Shown in pieces: positions 40,904-50,900 of a stretch of DNA of 64,000 nt. The position numbers and the translations under genes were made by a program. Under the pieces are notes generated by a model. That model was given only the letters and a program-made list of their open reading frames with translations, did no database searches and was not told the DNA's origin. Position 1 is the stretch's first letter; each line of letters starts with the position of its first letter. The stretch is from contig JAFZAC010000037.1 of the NCBI GenBank assembly GCA_017548365.1, positions 1 through 64,000 on the forward strand, written 5' to 3'. The DNA comes from Muribaculaceae bacterium (lineage in GTDB: Bacteria > Bacteroidota > Bacteroidia > Bacteroidales > Muribaculaceae).

Positions 40904-42049
40904 TTATTCTTCGTAGTTGTTGTAGTCCTCGTAGGTGTCATCAACTTGTTGATTAGGCTGATTGTTGCCCATATTAGCCATCATGTTACCTGCCATGGGG
41001 TTGTACATGTTGACTGTCATAGCCTTGATCATCTTTTCATAGACGCTGTTGAGCTGCTTCATGTATCGAGCCATCTTTTCGGTTTCGTCGCAGTAGTGCG
41101 CGCTTTCGGCTGCCGATTTCTCATACATGTCTCTAATGTCCTTCAAGCCACGGTTTACGCGGTCGATGCTCTCCAGCTGTGAAGATATGCTCTTAAGTTG
41201 AATCTCATAGATGGTGTTCAATCCACCCACATTGCGGTTGAGTGCTTCCATCTGCTCGATGTATCCAGTAGTATTTTGAGTTATATTCTCGCTGTTGCTT
41301 GTGATTGACTCATAACTCGAGAGGAGTGTCTGCTGAACATTGTTCAAAGCAGTTGTTGTCTCGCTCAGGCGCTGCATTTGTTCGCTGATAGTCGACATTT
41401 GAGCAAGATACTGCTGAGTGGCATCGGTAAGCTCAGCCATCTTAGAAAGTTGGTCGCTTGCCGAGTTCATCTTGGCTATGCTGTCACTGAGCGATTGGGT
41501 CTCATCCTCGCTAAGCTGGATGCCTTGAGGCAGGCCCATAACTGCTTTCACCTCTTGCGAGCTCATCGAAGCAATGGCTGCCGCAACTTCGGGACTTGCA
41601 ACAATTGTTGTTCCGTCGCTTGGAATCTCACCGCTTATAGCAGGTGGAACTGCCTGAATAGAGATTTGTCCACCTTCGCTGCCTTCGGTCGCTTCTCCTG
41701 CAACAGTCGCAGCACTGATGTCGCCATTGATGGTTACATTTCCTCCAGTACCACCTCCCGAGAAAGGAGGACGGTCTTCAGGGTCACCCGAGTCTAGAAT
41801 CGGGAATACGTCTTCCCAGTGATATTCTTTCTCAGGACGCTCAAATGCAGTAATTATAAACATCAGCACCTCGGTACCCATACCTATTGTCAAGAGGAAG
41901 TTACCCCATGGCATGTGCAAGATTTTGAAAAGAGCACCCCAGATCACAATTGCTGCACCTATACTATAGGCGAAGTTGAAGAAGCGCTGGGTTACCATCT
42001 GCCTTTTTCTCTTGCGCTGAATTTTAGTTGTTTGCTTGTCAGTAGCCAT
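40904..42049 (-). CDS. gldL: T9SS motor protein GldL/PorL
   Basis: A 381-residue protein with a basic N-terminus, two membrane helices (about 24-44 and 49-69) and a long cytoplasmic part. A glutamate, E60, lies in the second helix (GMGTEVLMF); GldL is known to need such a helix-2 acid for proton flow. The cytoplasmic region has a Gly/Ala/Thr-rich segment (about 95-160) and a coiled-coil-like stretch (about 190-340, QLSKMAELTDATQQYL). The Gly-rich insert seems longer than in Porphyromonas PorL, judged from memory. Confidence 0.93.
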   Translation of the reverse strand: MATDKQTTKIQRKRKRQMVTQRFFNFAYSIGAAIVIWGALFKILHMPWGNFLLTIGMGTEVLMFIITAFERPEKEYHWEDVFPILDSGDPEDRPPFSGGGTGGNVTINGDISAATVAGEATEGSEGGQISIQAVPPAISGEIPSDGTTIVASPEVAAAIASMSSQEVKAVMGLPQGIQLSEDETQSLSDSIAKMNSASDQLSKMAELTDATQQYLAQMSTISEQMQRLSETTTALNNVQQTLLSSYESITSNSENITQNTTGYIEQMEALNRNVGGLNTIYEIQLKSISSQLESIDRVNRGLKDIRDMYEKSAAESAHYCDETEKMARYMKQLNSVYEKMIKAMTVNMYNPMAGNMMANMGNNQPNQQVDDTYEDYNNYEE

Positions 42050-42082
42050 ATTATTGCTATGTTATGAGTTATTCGTTGATTT

Positions 42083-43549
42083 TTAGTCGCAGCAGTTATT
42101 TTTGCGTTTCGACTTGGTGAAGCCCACTTTTGTGCGCACACAGCGGAAACCGATGTAGGAGCGTTGCTCGTTTTGGTATTCCCACATTCTTATGTCGCTG
42201 CGGATGTTGTGAGCGACATCTTTCCAAGAACCTCCACGCACAATCTTGCGCGACATCTTGTATGGGTCTTTGTTGTTACCGTTCATGTCACCTATTGAAA
42301 TGTCGTAACGATACTCGGGGTTGAGGTCGTTGGTCATTCGGTCGATGCTCTCGATGTAGCTCGTCGAAGTCCATTCACTCACGTTACCTGCCATGTCAAA
42401 TAGCCCGTTGTCGTTGGGCTCATAGGTCCCAACGGGTGACGTTATGATGCTTCCGTCCCTCACATAGTTTCCTTCGTTGGGCTTAAAGTTGGCATAGAAG
42501 CACCCTTCGTCTTCAGTTAGCGGTAAATTGCCGTCCCAGGGATAGATGTTCTCGTTCTTTCCTGCACGAGCGGCATATTCCCATTCGGCCTCGGTTGGCA
42601 GACGGAAAGGCTCGATATATACACCATCCTTGCCAAGCGACTTCTTGAGGAACTCGGTGCGCCAGTGGCAGAAAGCGTTGGCCTGCTCCCAGCTTACACC
42701 CACTACGGGATGATTGTTGTAGTTGCCATTGGCAAAATACAATCTCACATAGGGCTCGTTGTAGCTATTCTCAAAGTCGTTGATCCAACAAGTGGTGTCA
42801 GGGAAGATGTTCACGATATAAGTGTTCAGGAAATCATAGTCACTCTGCAATGCGCGAGTGATAGTTTGCCTGATGATGCGTCCATCGTCATCGATATAAG
42901 CTGTGTCTTTGCTGATGGTTGGGGTAGTGGTGGGCACAGCATGGTCGGTGTTATAGTCACGAGTTGTTGGGTCAAAGCGGTTTCTACGCTTCGCTGCTTC
43001 GGTGAGATTATAAACCTCGTAGCGATAATTCATTTGCCTGGGATCAAGCTCTTTCTTGCCAGTGATGGGGTTGTAGCGATATACGCTCTCGATGGCTCTC
43101 TCCTCGTCCTCGCTTGGGTTTTTCCATGGGATGTTACGATTCCAGTTGAGGCGTGGAGTGATGGGGTTTCCTTCTTTGTCCTCTTCAATCTTGAATTCTT
43201 CGTTGCCACCATAGGCAGGATCGGCGAGTCGTTCGCGGATGATAGAGTCTCTTACCCAATATACAAACTGCTTGTACTTGCTGTTGGTGACCTCATTCTC
43301 GTCCATCCAGAAAGCATCGACGCTCACACCTCTCGCTGTTGAGTCGATTCCCCACAATGAGTCGCGCTGTGCAGGCCCCTCTTTCATTGATCCACATTCA
43401 ACGAGGACCATTCCATAGGGTGTTGGCTCGGAGTAGTAGGTAGCTCCTACGCCTGTTACCTCGCCTCCACCGCTGTTGATAGACTTGCGTACGCCACTGC
43501 AAGAGGCTAATGTTAATGTCGCTAAAAGAAAAATCAATAACTTTTTCAT
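42083..43549 (-). CDS. gldK: T9SS lipoprotein GldK/PorK
   Basis: A 488-residue lipoprotein (Cys17 in TLASC) with a formylglycine-generating-enzyme-like fold, seen in FWMDENEVTNSKYKQF, VVGVSWEQANAFCHWR, RLPTEAEWEYAARAG and GNVSEWTS, ending in SYIGFRCVR. GldK/PorK uses this fold structurally and forms the outer-membrane-attached ring with GldN/PorN. Located between porP and gldL in the usual order. Confidence 0.95.
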   Translation of the reverse strand: MKKLLIFLLATLTLASCSGVRKSINSGGGEVTGVGATYYSEPTPYGMVLVECGSMKEGPAQRDSLWGIDSTARGVSVDAFWMDENEVTNSKYKQFVYWVRDSIIRERLADPAYGGNEEFKIEEDKEGNPITPRLNWNRNIPWKNPSEDEERAIESVYRYNPITGKKELDPRQMNYRYEVYNLTEAAKRRNRFDPTTRDYNTDHAVPTTTPTISKDTAYIDDDGRIIRQTITRALQSDYDFLNTYIVNIFPDTTCWINDFENSYNEPYVRLYFANGNYNNHPVVGVSWEQANAFCHWRTEFLKKSLGKDGVYIEPFRLPTEAEWEYAARAGKNENIYPWDGNLPLTEDEGCFYANFKPNEGNYVRDGSIITSPVGTYEPNDNGLFDMAGNVSEWTSTSYIESIDRMTNDLNPEYRYDISIGDMNGNNKDPYKMSRKIVRGGSWKDVAHNIRSDIRMWEYQNEQRSYIGFRCVRTKVGFTKSKRKNNCCD

Positions 43550-43615
43550 TATTCTATAGAATTGTTATCTTTTATGTTGTGTCTTGTTTAGGTGGTAATG
43601 TGAACATCTAATTTG

Positions 43616-44605
43616 TTACATTATCCTGATACTCTTGTGCTTGTTTTTGTTGACCTCGCCCAAGTTCAACTTAACATTATAGTTCAAGATGAGCTCGTGG
43701 CTGCCATGAGTCGCTTTGTTGATAGACGAGATTGGATAATCGTAGGCATATCCCACAAAGACATTCTTGAACTCTGCGCCAAACATAGCACTAACAGCAT
43801 CTTTGTGTCGATAGGCAACACCTCCCGAAAGGAATTTGTTGTACCGAACACGCAGTGTTGCCTCTCCTTGCCAGAACTTGGTGTCGGTTTTGACAAGAAC
43901 AGAGGGCTGTATTTCAAATAACGTGTTTTTTATTGGAATATTGCTACCGGCCATTAAATAAAAAAACCTTCCAGTGTCGAACTGGTACAAATCTTCCTCG
44001 TTTTCTCCTGCTTTCATGTTGATGGTGGGAGAGGTGACATGAGTTGCCGAAGCTGCCAACCAAAACCACTTGTGGGTGAAAGAGAAACCCGCTGCCATGT
44101 CGAGTGCTCGTCCTGTGACAACTCCTTTGGGTATTGCATCATCTGCACTGGTGTGTGCAGCGTCGTTTTCAGGAATTCTGATACTGTCACCTTTGAATGT
44201 CTGATTGAGCAGTCCCAACTGGAATCCCAAACTTAGGGTACCTCCAAGCATTTTTTTCTTCCATGCCAATTGTGCTGCTACTGTTTGAGAACTGAAGAGA
44301 CCTACGTTTTCCTGCTGAAGCATTATACCCGTTCCCCAACGCTTGCCCAAGAACTTGAACGGCATATCGGCCATAGCAAAGAAGTCCATTGGTGCATGCT
44401 TAATGCCTAACCATTGCAGTTTGCTGCCAGCAGTGATGTGAATATAGTCAACGTTGCCAATAGACGAAGGGTTGTAGTAAGAAGGCAGCGCCCAGTACTG
44501 TGTGAGCTGCGCGTCGATTTGAGCGTTGGCTATTTGTGGAGTGGCAGCAATGAGAACTACCAACCACAGAGTCAAGGAGTAAATATTTTTTTTAAGCTTC
44601 AGCAT
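43616..44605 (-). CDS. porP: PorP/SprF family outer-membrane protein
   Basis: A 329-residue protein with a signal peptide ending ANAQI (residue 29) and a beta-barrel pattern to the end. The starting motif DAQLTQYWALPSYYNPSSIG is typical of the PorP/SprF family. PorP is an outer-membrane component of the T9SS in Porphyromonas. It ends 66 nt before gldK and begins 8 nt after porT. Confidence 0.93.
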   Translation of the reverse strand: MLKLKKNIYSLTLWLVVLIAATPQIANAQIDAQLTQYWALPSYYNPSSIGNVDYIHITAGSKLQWLGIKHAPMDFFAMADMPFKFLGKRWGTGIMLQQENVGLFSSQTVAAQLAWKKKMLGGTLSLGFQLGLLNQTFKGDSIRIPENDAAHTSADDAIPKGVVTGRALDMAAGFSFTHKWFWLAASATHVTSPTINMKAGENEEDLYQFDTGRFFYLMAGSNIPIKNTLFEIQPSVLVKTDTKFWQGEATLRVRYNKFLSGGVAYRHKDAVSAMFGAEFKNVFVGYAYDYPISSINKATHGSHELILNYNVKLNLGEVNKNKHKSIRIM

Positions 44606-44613
44606 AGCTTGTT

Positions 44614-45357
44614 TTATTCAAAATAGAAAGTAACAACAACCATGTTGTTTTTTACTTTGCTCACACTCTTGGTAAAGACCTCCATTGCTGGGTTGTCCTG
44701 AAGGTCGGGACGATTGGTCTCCAGTAGGTTTTTGAGGCCGAAGCAGAACTTCACTTCGGGGCACAGCTTGAAAAAAGGCAGGTAGATGTCGCATCCCATA
44801 CCAACAGTGAGCATCACGTCAAAGTCTTTAAGACGAATCTGCTCGGGACGTTCCTTGCTCAAGTCATAGAGCGCCATGGCACCACCGGTGAGATAGGGTC
44901 TCACGTTGTGGTAACGTCGTGTTGATACTTTCAGGTCTATGGGTGCAACAATGTAGGTGGCCTTCACGTTCTGACTCTGCTTGAAGATAGATGGTTCTAG
45001 GGCATCTTCGGGTGCTGTGGCGTTGTAATATTTCACCACTTTGTTGCCGAAGTACATACCTGGCGAAAAGCGCAAGTTGAAATGGTTGGAGATGCGAAGG
45101 TCGGCAAGCACATTAACGCAGAATCCAGGCGAATGGTTTGGAATTGAAGCAAACCATGATTGTCCATCTTCACTAACGTATCCGTTGTTGGTGATGAGCA
45201 GGTCCTGGAAATTGGCGCCTACCGAAAATCCGTAATGGATGCGTTTCATGTCGGCATATTGGCGGTTCAAAATCTTGTCGTTGTCTTGTGCCAGCGCCGA
45301 GAAAGCCGTCAATAGCAGAGCAAAGATTGCAATATGTCGGTTGTTGATAATACTCAT
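44614..45357 (-). CDS. porT: PorT-family outer-membrane protein
   Basis: A 247-residue protein with a signal peptide ending SALAQ (residue 23) and an 8-strand-barrel-like pattern. The motifs RRYHNVRPYLTGGAMALYDL and the C-terminal SKVKNNMVVVTFYFE fit PorT, which is needed for T9SS function in Porphyromonas gingivalis. The final Phe-Glu is typical of outer-membrane barrels. Its place directly before porP makes the run porT-porP-gldKLMN; in P. gingivalis porT is elsewhere (from memory). Confidence 0.88.
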   Translation of the reverse strand: MSIINNRHIAIFALLLTAFSALAQDNDKILNRQYADMKRIHYGFSVGANFQDLLITNNGYVSEDGQSWFASIPNHSPGFCVNVLADLRISNHFNLRFSPGMYFGNKVVKYYNATAPEDALEPSIFKQSQNVKATYIVAPIDLKVSTRRYHNVRPYLTGGAMALYDLSKERPEQIRLKDFDVMLTVGMGCDIYLPFFKLCPEVKFCFGLKNLLETNRPDLQDNPAMEVFTKSVSKVKNNMVVVTFYFE

Positions 45358-45448
45358 TTAACTTTAATAACGCATTTTTTACACTCTTATTGCAATAAAT
45401 ATTAGCTTTTTGAGCATTTATGGCATGTTTGAGGCAATTATTATGACG

Positions 45449-46465
45449 TTATTTTGCACTTTTTTTGTTAAAAAGCCAGTGAACAGCCCAAGCAGTGATG
45501 ATGAGGAGTGGAATTGTGCCTTCGAAGCAGTAATCATAGACGAGGAATCCAAAATGCCCGCAAAATGGCGCGATAACGTAGGTGAAGATGTTGTTGATGA
45601 GCTTTTGCATCAAGTATACTTCGAAGCTTATCTCGCCCAGCCACACCAATGGGCGCATGGTTAGAATTTTGCCAATAAGTCCCTCGTTGCCATTGAGTTT
45701 GGTGCAAAAGACTATCATGACTGAGATGGGAATCCACCAAAGAGCAGAATTCTCAAGACTCAGTGCAATATAGTTTCCACTGGCATGAAATGCTATAAAT
45801 GCTGCAAAAATGATTAATACACCAGCTTCTATGGCAGTGGCTTTTGCGGTTGAAAGATTTGACGACGCTTGTTGCTTAAGCATGGTGATGCCGAGCATCA
45901 TGCCCAGAGAATAGTCCACTAAGCGTGCCAGCGGAAATACATAGCAGTAGTTGTGCCAGTTTGAGTTTGTCACGAAGCTTGAGCCTGCCACAATTGCGCA
46001 TACTGTAATAACTACTGCCCATGCCGCCTTGCGCGAGAGTTTGTTTAAGAACTTGATGAGCAATGGGGTGGCAATTACACAAAAAAGCAATGAACTCAGA
46101 AACCAGGAATGGATACTATAGTTGTAATGTATATCCGTTTGTGGAAACCATGACTGTAGCAGCAATGTGTGGAATGGCAAGTCCCAACCGTAGTTGAATT
46201 TGTGAATCCAAAAGAGGTCGAGTACTATCATGGCAGCTAAAACCAGCCAATGCAATGGAAAAATACGACTCAGCCGACGATTGTAGTATTTCTTTGCCGA
46301 CGCGATTTCACTGTGTTTCAATGTCACCAGATAACCGCTAAGCATGAAGAAGAACGTCACGCCAGCCAGTGTCATCTGGTCAAACTCGTGCATCGAGAAG
46401 TGGAAACACACGATGCACAAGGCAAATATGCCGCGCCAGCTAGTGAGGGTCTTTATTATAGACAT
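45449..46465 (-). CDS. Acyltransferase-3 family membrane protein
   Basis: A 338-residue membrane protein with about ten helices. The early motif LTSWRGIFALCIVCFHFSMHEF with the conserved RG and H, and FFMLSGYLV followed by RRLSRIFPLHW, is the signature of acyltransferase-3 enzymes that move acetyl or other acyl groups onto surface sugars. The acceptor is unknown. It starts 18 nt after the glycosyltransferase gene ends, suggesting a joint role in a surface glycan. Confidence 0.85.
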   Translation of the reverse strand: MSIIKTLTSWRGIFALCIVCFHFSMHEFDQMTLAGVTFFFMLSGYLVTLKHSEIASAKKYYNRRLSRIFPLHWLVLAAMIVLDLFWIHKFNYGWDLPFHTLLLQSWFPQTDIHYNYSIHSWFLSSLLFCVIATPLLIKFLNKLSRKAAWAVVITVCAIVAGSSFVTNSNWHNYCYVFPLARLVDYSLGMMLGITMLKQQASSNLSTAKATAIEAGVLIIFAAFIAFHASGNYIALSLENSALWWIPISVMIVFCTKLNGNEGLIGKILTMRPLVWLGEISFEVYLMQKLINNIFTYVIAPFCGHFGFLVYDYCFEGTIPLLIITAWAVHWLFNKKSAK

Positions 46466-46483
46466 GGTTCAGACTGAAAACAG

Positions 46484-47668
46484 TTACATTATGGTGGTGT
46501 AATTGTTCTTGCGGGTGAAAAGTCCCTTTATCTTGTAGCCAATGTTGATGATGGGGCGAATGAGCGTGAACAATGGTACAGAGAACAATAGCAATGGTAG
46601 ATGCAGCAGATAGCAGTTGCGGAATGTGGCAAGCATCATTGGCAGCCATGTGATTAAAAGTATGAGTGCCGCAGCCACTATTACAGCAATGTTGGTGTAG
46701 CATAAGCTCACAGCAGCTGCTAGAGCTCCAAGTCTGAGCCAATAAATCAGCGACATCCATGCTTGAGTGCGGAATTGACCTTTGTATTTCACATGATGTG
46801 AAGTGAAATCACGCCTTGATTTCAGTGTACTGAAGGCATGTGGGAGATCGTCGTAATGGGCTGTTGAGAAGCTCGCAGGCAACAACTCCAAGCGGGTGTT
46901 GCGTGCTGTGGCTATCTCGCTGATGAAGATGTCGTCGTCGCCCCATTTCATTTCAAGCGATTTAGAGAAGCCTTTGTTCTTGAAGAACACCTCTTTGCGG
47001 TAGGCAAGGTTGTCGCTGATGCCACGATATGGCTTTTTGTTGGCAGCACTCAAAATCCATTGCATGGCTGTAGTCATCTCGTCAAGGACGCGGTAGTTTT
47101 TGCTCAATCCCTTGTCTTCGCTGTGATCGAAATGGGAGTATCCGAGAACCACATCAATGCCAGGCCCAAAGTTGCGCATCATTGCCATTAGCCATCGTTC
47201 GCTGTTGATTTGGCAGTTTGCATTAGTGGTGAGTATCACATCGTGCTGCGATGCCTTGATGCCGAGCATTACGGCAAGCTTCTTGCGCGAAAGCGATCGG
47301 GTTTGGTCGGGAACGGTTACAATCTTCAGGTGGTCAAAATAGACCATCATTTCGCCTACGAGGTCCTTTGTTCCGTCAAATGAGGCATCGTCAACCACAA
47401 TAACCTCAAAGGGTGACGGATATTTCTGCCGCATGATAGCAGGGAGGTACTTGTTGAGCCATTTTTCGTCGTTGTTGGCAAAGACGACTATTGATACCGA
47501 TGGTAGGTCTTCGGGGTAGAGGTATCGTCGCGTGCGTTCATCATATTTCATGAACTTCAACAGTTTCCTGTTTCGTCTACAATACCAAATAACCCACACT
47601 AGAGACAGCACGAGAGCGGTCGCCAGCAGTAACCATATAATATAATGTATATCAAGCGAAAAAATCAT
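46484..47668 (-). CDS. Family 2 glycosyltransferase, membrane-anchored
   Basis: A 394-residue protein: one N-terminal helix (about 10-29), a GT-A domain (about 55-290) and two to three C-terminal helices. VVDDASFDGT at 91-100 is the first nucleotide-binding motif. At the position of the usual DxD metal motif the sequence is TNANC (148-152), so both aspartates are replaced. GDDDIF near 240 and the later HHVKYKGQFR could stand for the acceptor-acid and QxxRW-type motifs. It may add a sugar to a surface polymer, or may have lost activity. Confidence 0.8.
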   Translation of the reverse strand: MIFSLDIHYIIWLLLATALVLSLVWVIWYCRRNRKLLKFMKYDERTRRYLYPEDLPSVSIVVFANNDEKWLNKYLPAIMRQKYPSPFEVIVVDDASFDGTKDLVGEMMVYFDHLKIVTVPDQTRSLSRKKLAVMLGIKASQHDVILTTNANCQINSERWLMAMMRNFGPGIDVVLGYSHFDHSEDKGLSKNYRVLDEMTTAMQWILSAANKKPYRGISDNLAYRKEVFFKNKGFSKSLEMKWGDDDIFISEIATARNTRLELLPASFSTAHYDDLPHAFSTLKSRRDFTSHHVKYKGQFRTQAWMSLIYWLRLGALAAAVSLCYTNIAVIVAAALILLITWLPMMLATFRNCYLLHLPLLLFSVPLFTLIRPIINIGYKIKGLFTRKNNYTTIM

Positions 47669-47985
47669 TTACTCTAATCCTTCTTATCCAAATTCACTGC
47701 AAAGGTACATAATAGTTTTGAGTTATCACTTATCAGGCGTTGGTTTTTTAATTCTCATAATTCAATAAGAGCCAAAAATGCAAAACGAAGCATCTTCTTG
47801 CTGTCATGCAAACTTAGGATTTCTAATATTTTTTATAAAAAATACCACTAATTATTATGGGAATTGAGAAAAATATTATAAATTTGCGTCGAGGAGAGAA
47901 AATACATAATATGGACATTCAATAGATTACTATTAAGATACATAAAATTAACTAATTACATTACTAACTATAAATAGTCTTGCAT
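47669..47985. other. AT-rich promoter region of the large surface protein
   Basis: These 317 nt hold no gene. TAAATTTG at 47879-47886 fits a -7 element, giving a 5' leader of about 90-100 nt for the gene at 47986; no -33 element is clear. The leader is very AT-rich without a strong hairpin. Confidence 0.45.
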
Positions 47986-50900
47986 ATGAAAAAATTACTA
48001 ACTTTTCTAACACTGCTCACACTGTTTTTCACAACAGTCGGGGCAAGGACTGTTATTGATACCCTGTCGTATAAGACAACTGGAATTTCAGGTGGCAGCT
48101 ACAGCAGTTTCAGTGGAAAAACTGAAAATTCTACTGCTGTTTATGCAGGAAACTGTGCTGGCTCGAGCAATACCATTCAGTTAAGAAATAGCAGTAATTC
48201 AGGTGTTATTACAACTGCTTCAGGCGGTAAAGTAAAAAAGATTACTGTAACTTGGCACAACCCCGCAAGTGGAGATAAACTTGTTTTTTACGGTAAGAAT
48301 TCAGCTTATTCATCTACTGCAGATATTTATAACACCAGTAAACAAGGTACAAGATTAGGTTACATAGAATATGGAGGTTCCAATTCTCTGATTGTAGAAG
48401 GAGATTTTGAATACCTTTCATTTCGCCCCATAAACAACGTAGTCTATCTTACAAATGTTATTATCGAATGGGAACTTCCTTTAGATCCTCCAACCATCTC
48501 ACTTTCACCAAGTGCGCCTTATTACGAAGGAGATGAGGTGACTGCCACTATGTCTACAACCGAAGCAGGCGCTTCAATTCAGTACAAACTCAATGATGGC
48601 AATTGGACTGAATACAACAGTAGCAACCCTCCCACTTTCAGCACCACAACCACTATTCAAGCTAAGGTTGTTCTTGATGGCGACGAAAGTGAGGTGGCTA
48701 CCGAAACCGCAACATTCGGGCCAAGCTGCTCTACTGTTGCCGAGATTCTAGCTCTTGCCGATGACACTCAATTCAAGTTCAGAGGCAACTTGGTAGTAAG
48801 CGGCAAGGGTGGTGATAGTGGAAAGCATCTTTATGCTCAGGATGCAACAGGTGGTATTCATCTCTTTGATGATATGCCCGACTACGCTACCGAAGACCTG
48901 ATTCCTCCTGGTTTCATCGCTAAAAAAACCACATACCATGGTGCTGTGGAGCTCGAAGACTTGCAGAACATGAGTGAAGCCACAACCACTGGCGAGCTCA
49001 ACGCCGTAGAGCTGACACCTAATCAGGTGACACAAAACAACCCCTTCATCTACGCGCTTATCAACAACGCCTTAATTGAGCAGCCAGGCGAATTTATGTC
49101 AATCAACGTCAACGGTGAGTCTGTGTCACTGCAAGAGACCTTCCCTGGTGTGGAGACACCAATCGTCGGGAAGACCTATAACATCTATGGCGTTACCAAC
49201 TGGAACAATGATGCACGATTCATGCCATTGGCGTTTGAGGAGGTTATGATAGATCCAGGTGATGGCTATTATCTCGTGGGTAATTTCAACATGGAGAGTG
49301 ATGGAACAACTTGGGTTGTTAAGGATGCCCGCTATAAATTCACCGAAGAAAATGGAACTTACACCCTCAACACCAATCTCCCCAACATTTCGGGCGGCGT
49401 ATTCTTCAAAGTTGTCCATGTCGATGGCAACACCAACACTTTGTATGGTGGAGAGGCTGGAGATTATTTCGGCATCACTAGAACAGTCAATTCTAATATC
49501 GAGTTGAAGAGTGGTGACGCTGGAAAGAACTTCAAACTTAATATTGGAGGTCCTACCAACTTCACAATCACACAAACCCGCAACAACGAGAGCCTCAGTG
49601 TCAGCCGCGACGCGCTGCTCTACTACAAGGGCGACAACAACAATTGGGATTTGACTCCGATGACGGCAACCGATAATGGCTGGACCACCTCACAGGAAAT
49701 CGCTGCTAACGGCAAGTTTGGCTTTGCCGAAGAATGGGGCGATCATCACGGTGGTAGCGGATGGGTGATTAAATCAGAGCATTACAACACCGAAATCCCC
49801 GTGACAGATACTGACGACTTCATTATGGAGACCGCTGGCGAATATCTCCTCATTGTGAACAACGCCCTGTCAACTCTCACAGTGGAAGCATCTCGCAACA
49901 TCACCTGCACCGCAATCAGTGATGTGCCCAATAGCCATAACGAGCAAGATGGATACAAAGCTGGTGGTACTATTGTTGCAATGGTTGACGGCAACACAGC
50001 AACTAAGGCATTACCAGGCGAAACTGTCACTCTCGAGGCTACTCCCTGGAACGGATACACTTTACACAGCATTGTGCTCAAATATAGTGTCACCGACAAC
50101 GATGAGACCACTGTCATTGAAAATGAGCTCACTCCAGCAAATGGCGTTTACTCATTTGAGATGCCAAATGCCGATGTCGAGGTGACTGCCAACTTCTATG
50201 CTGGTGGCTATCCCATCACAGTTGTTAGTGAACATGGCACCTACAACGGCCCGTACTCTGCCACTGTAGGTGAAACTGTGGAATTCAACATCACAGACAT
50301 AGAAGACGGTTATAGAATTATAGGGGTTACTGCCACATTCACCAACAACAATGGCGGCACAACGTCTCTCACTATTAAGAAGAATCAAAACAACAGCTAT
50401 TCATTCGGAATGCCTCCATTCCCTGTGAATATTGAAGTAGTTTACAAGCACCATTCTACAGCTGCAGGACTTTGGGATCTCGTTACCGATGCTTCAGAAC
50501 TTGTTGACGGCAATGAGTACATCATTGTCTATCCAGACTATTATGGCGATGACCACATGACAATGAGCACTACCCAGAACAGGAATAACCGTGGTGCGAC
50601 TTCGATTGCGTTTGAAGATTATTTCTCGGTTGCGGGTGTCACAAATGACGACACTCAGGTATTCAAACTCGAAGGCGACAACTCGGGATGGTACTTCAAA
50701 GCAGATGGCGGTTACATCTATGCCGCTTCCGCTAACAACAACTGGTTGAGAACAGGAGTGCAGAAAAATGATAACGCCAAAGCTTCAATCACTTTTGAGG
50801 CAGGTGAAGACGGAATCGTATATGCCAACATTGTGTTCCAAGGCGAAAACACAAGAAATGATTTGAGATACAATCCCAACAATGGCTCGCCGTTGTTCTC

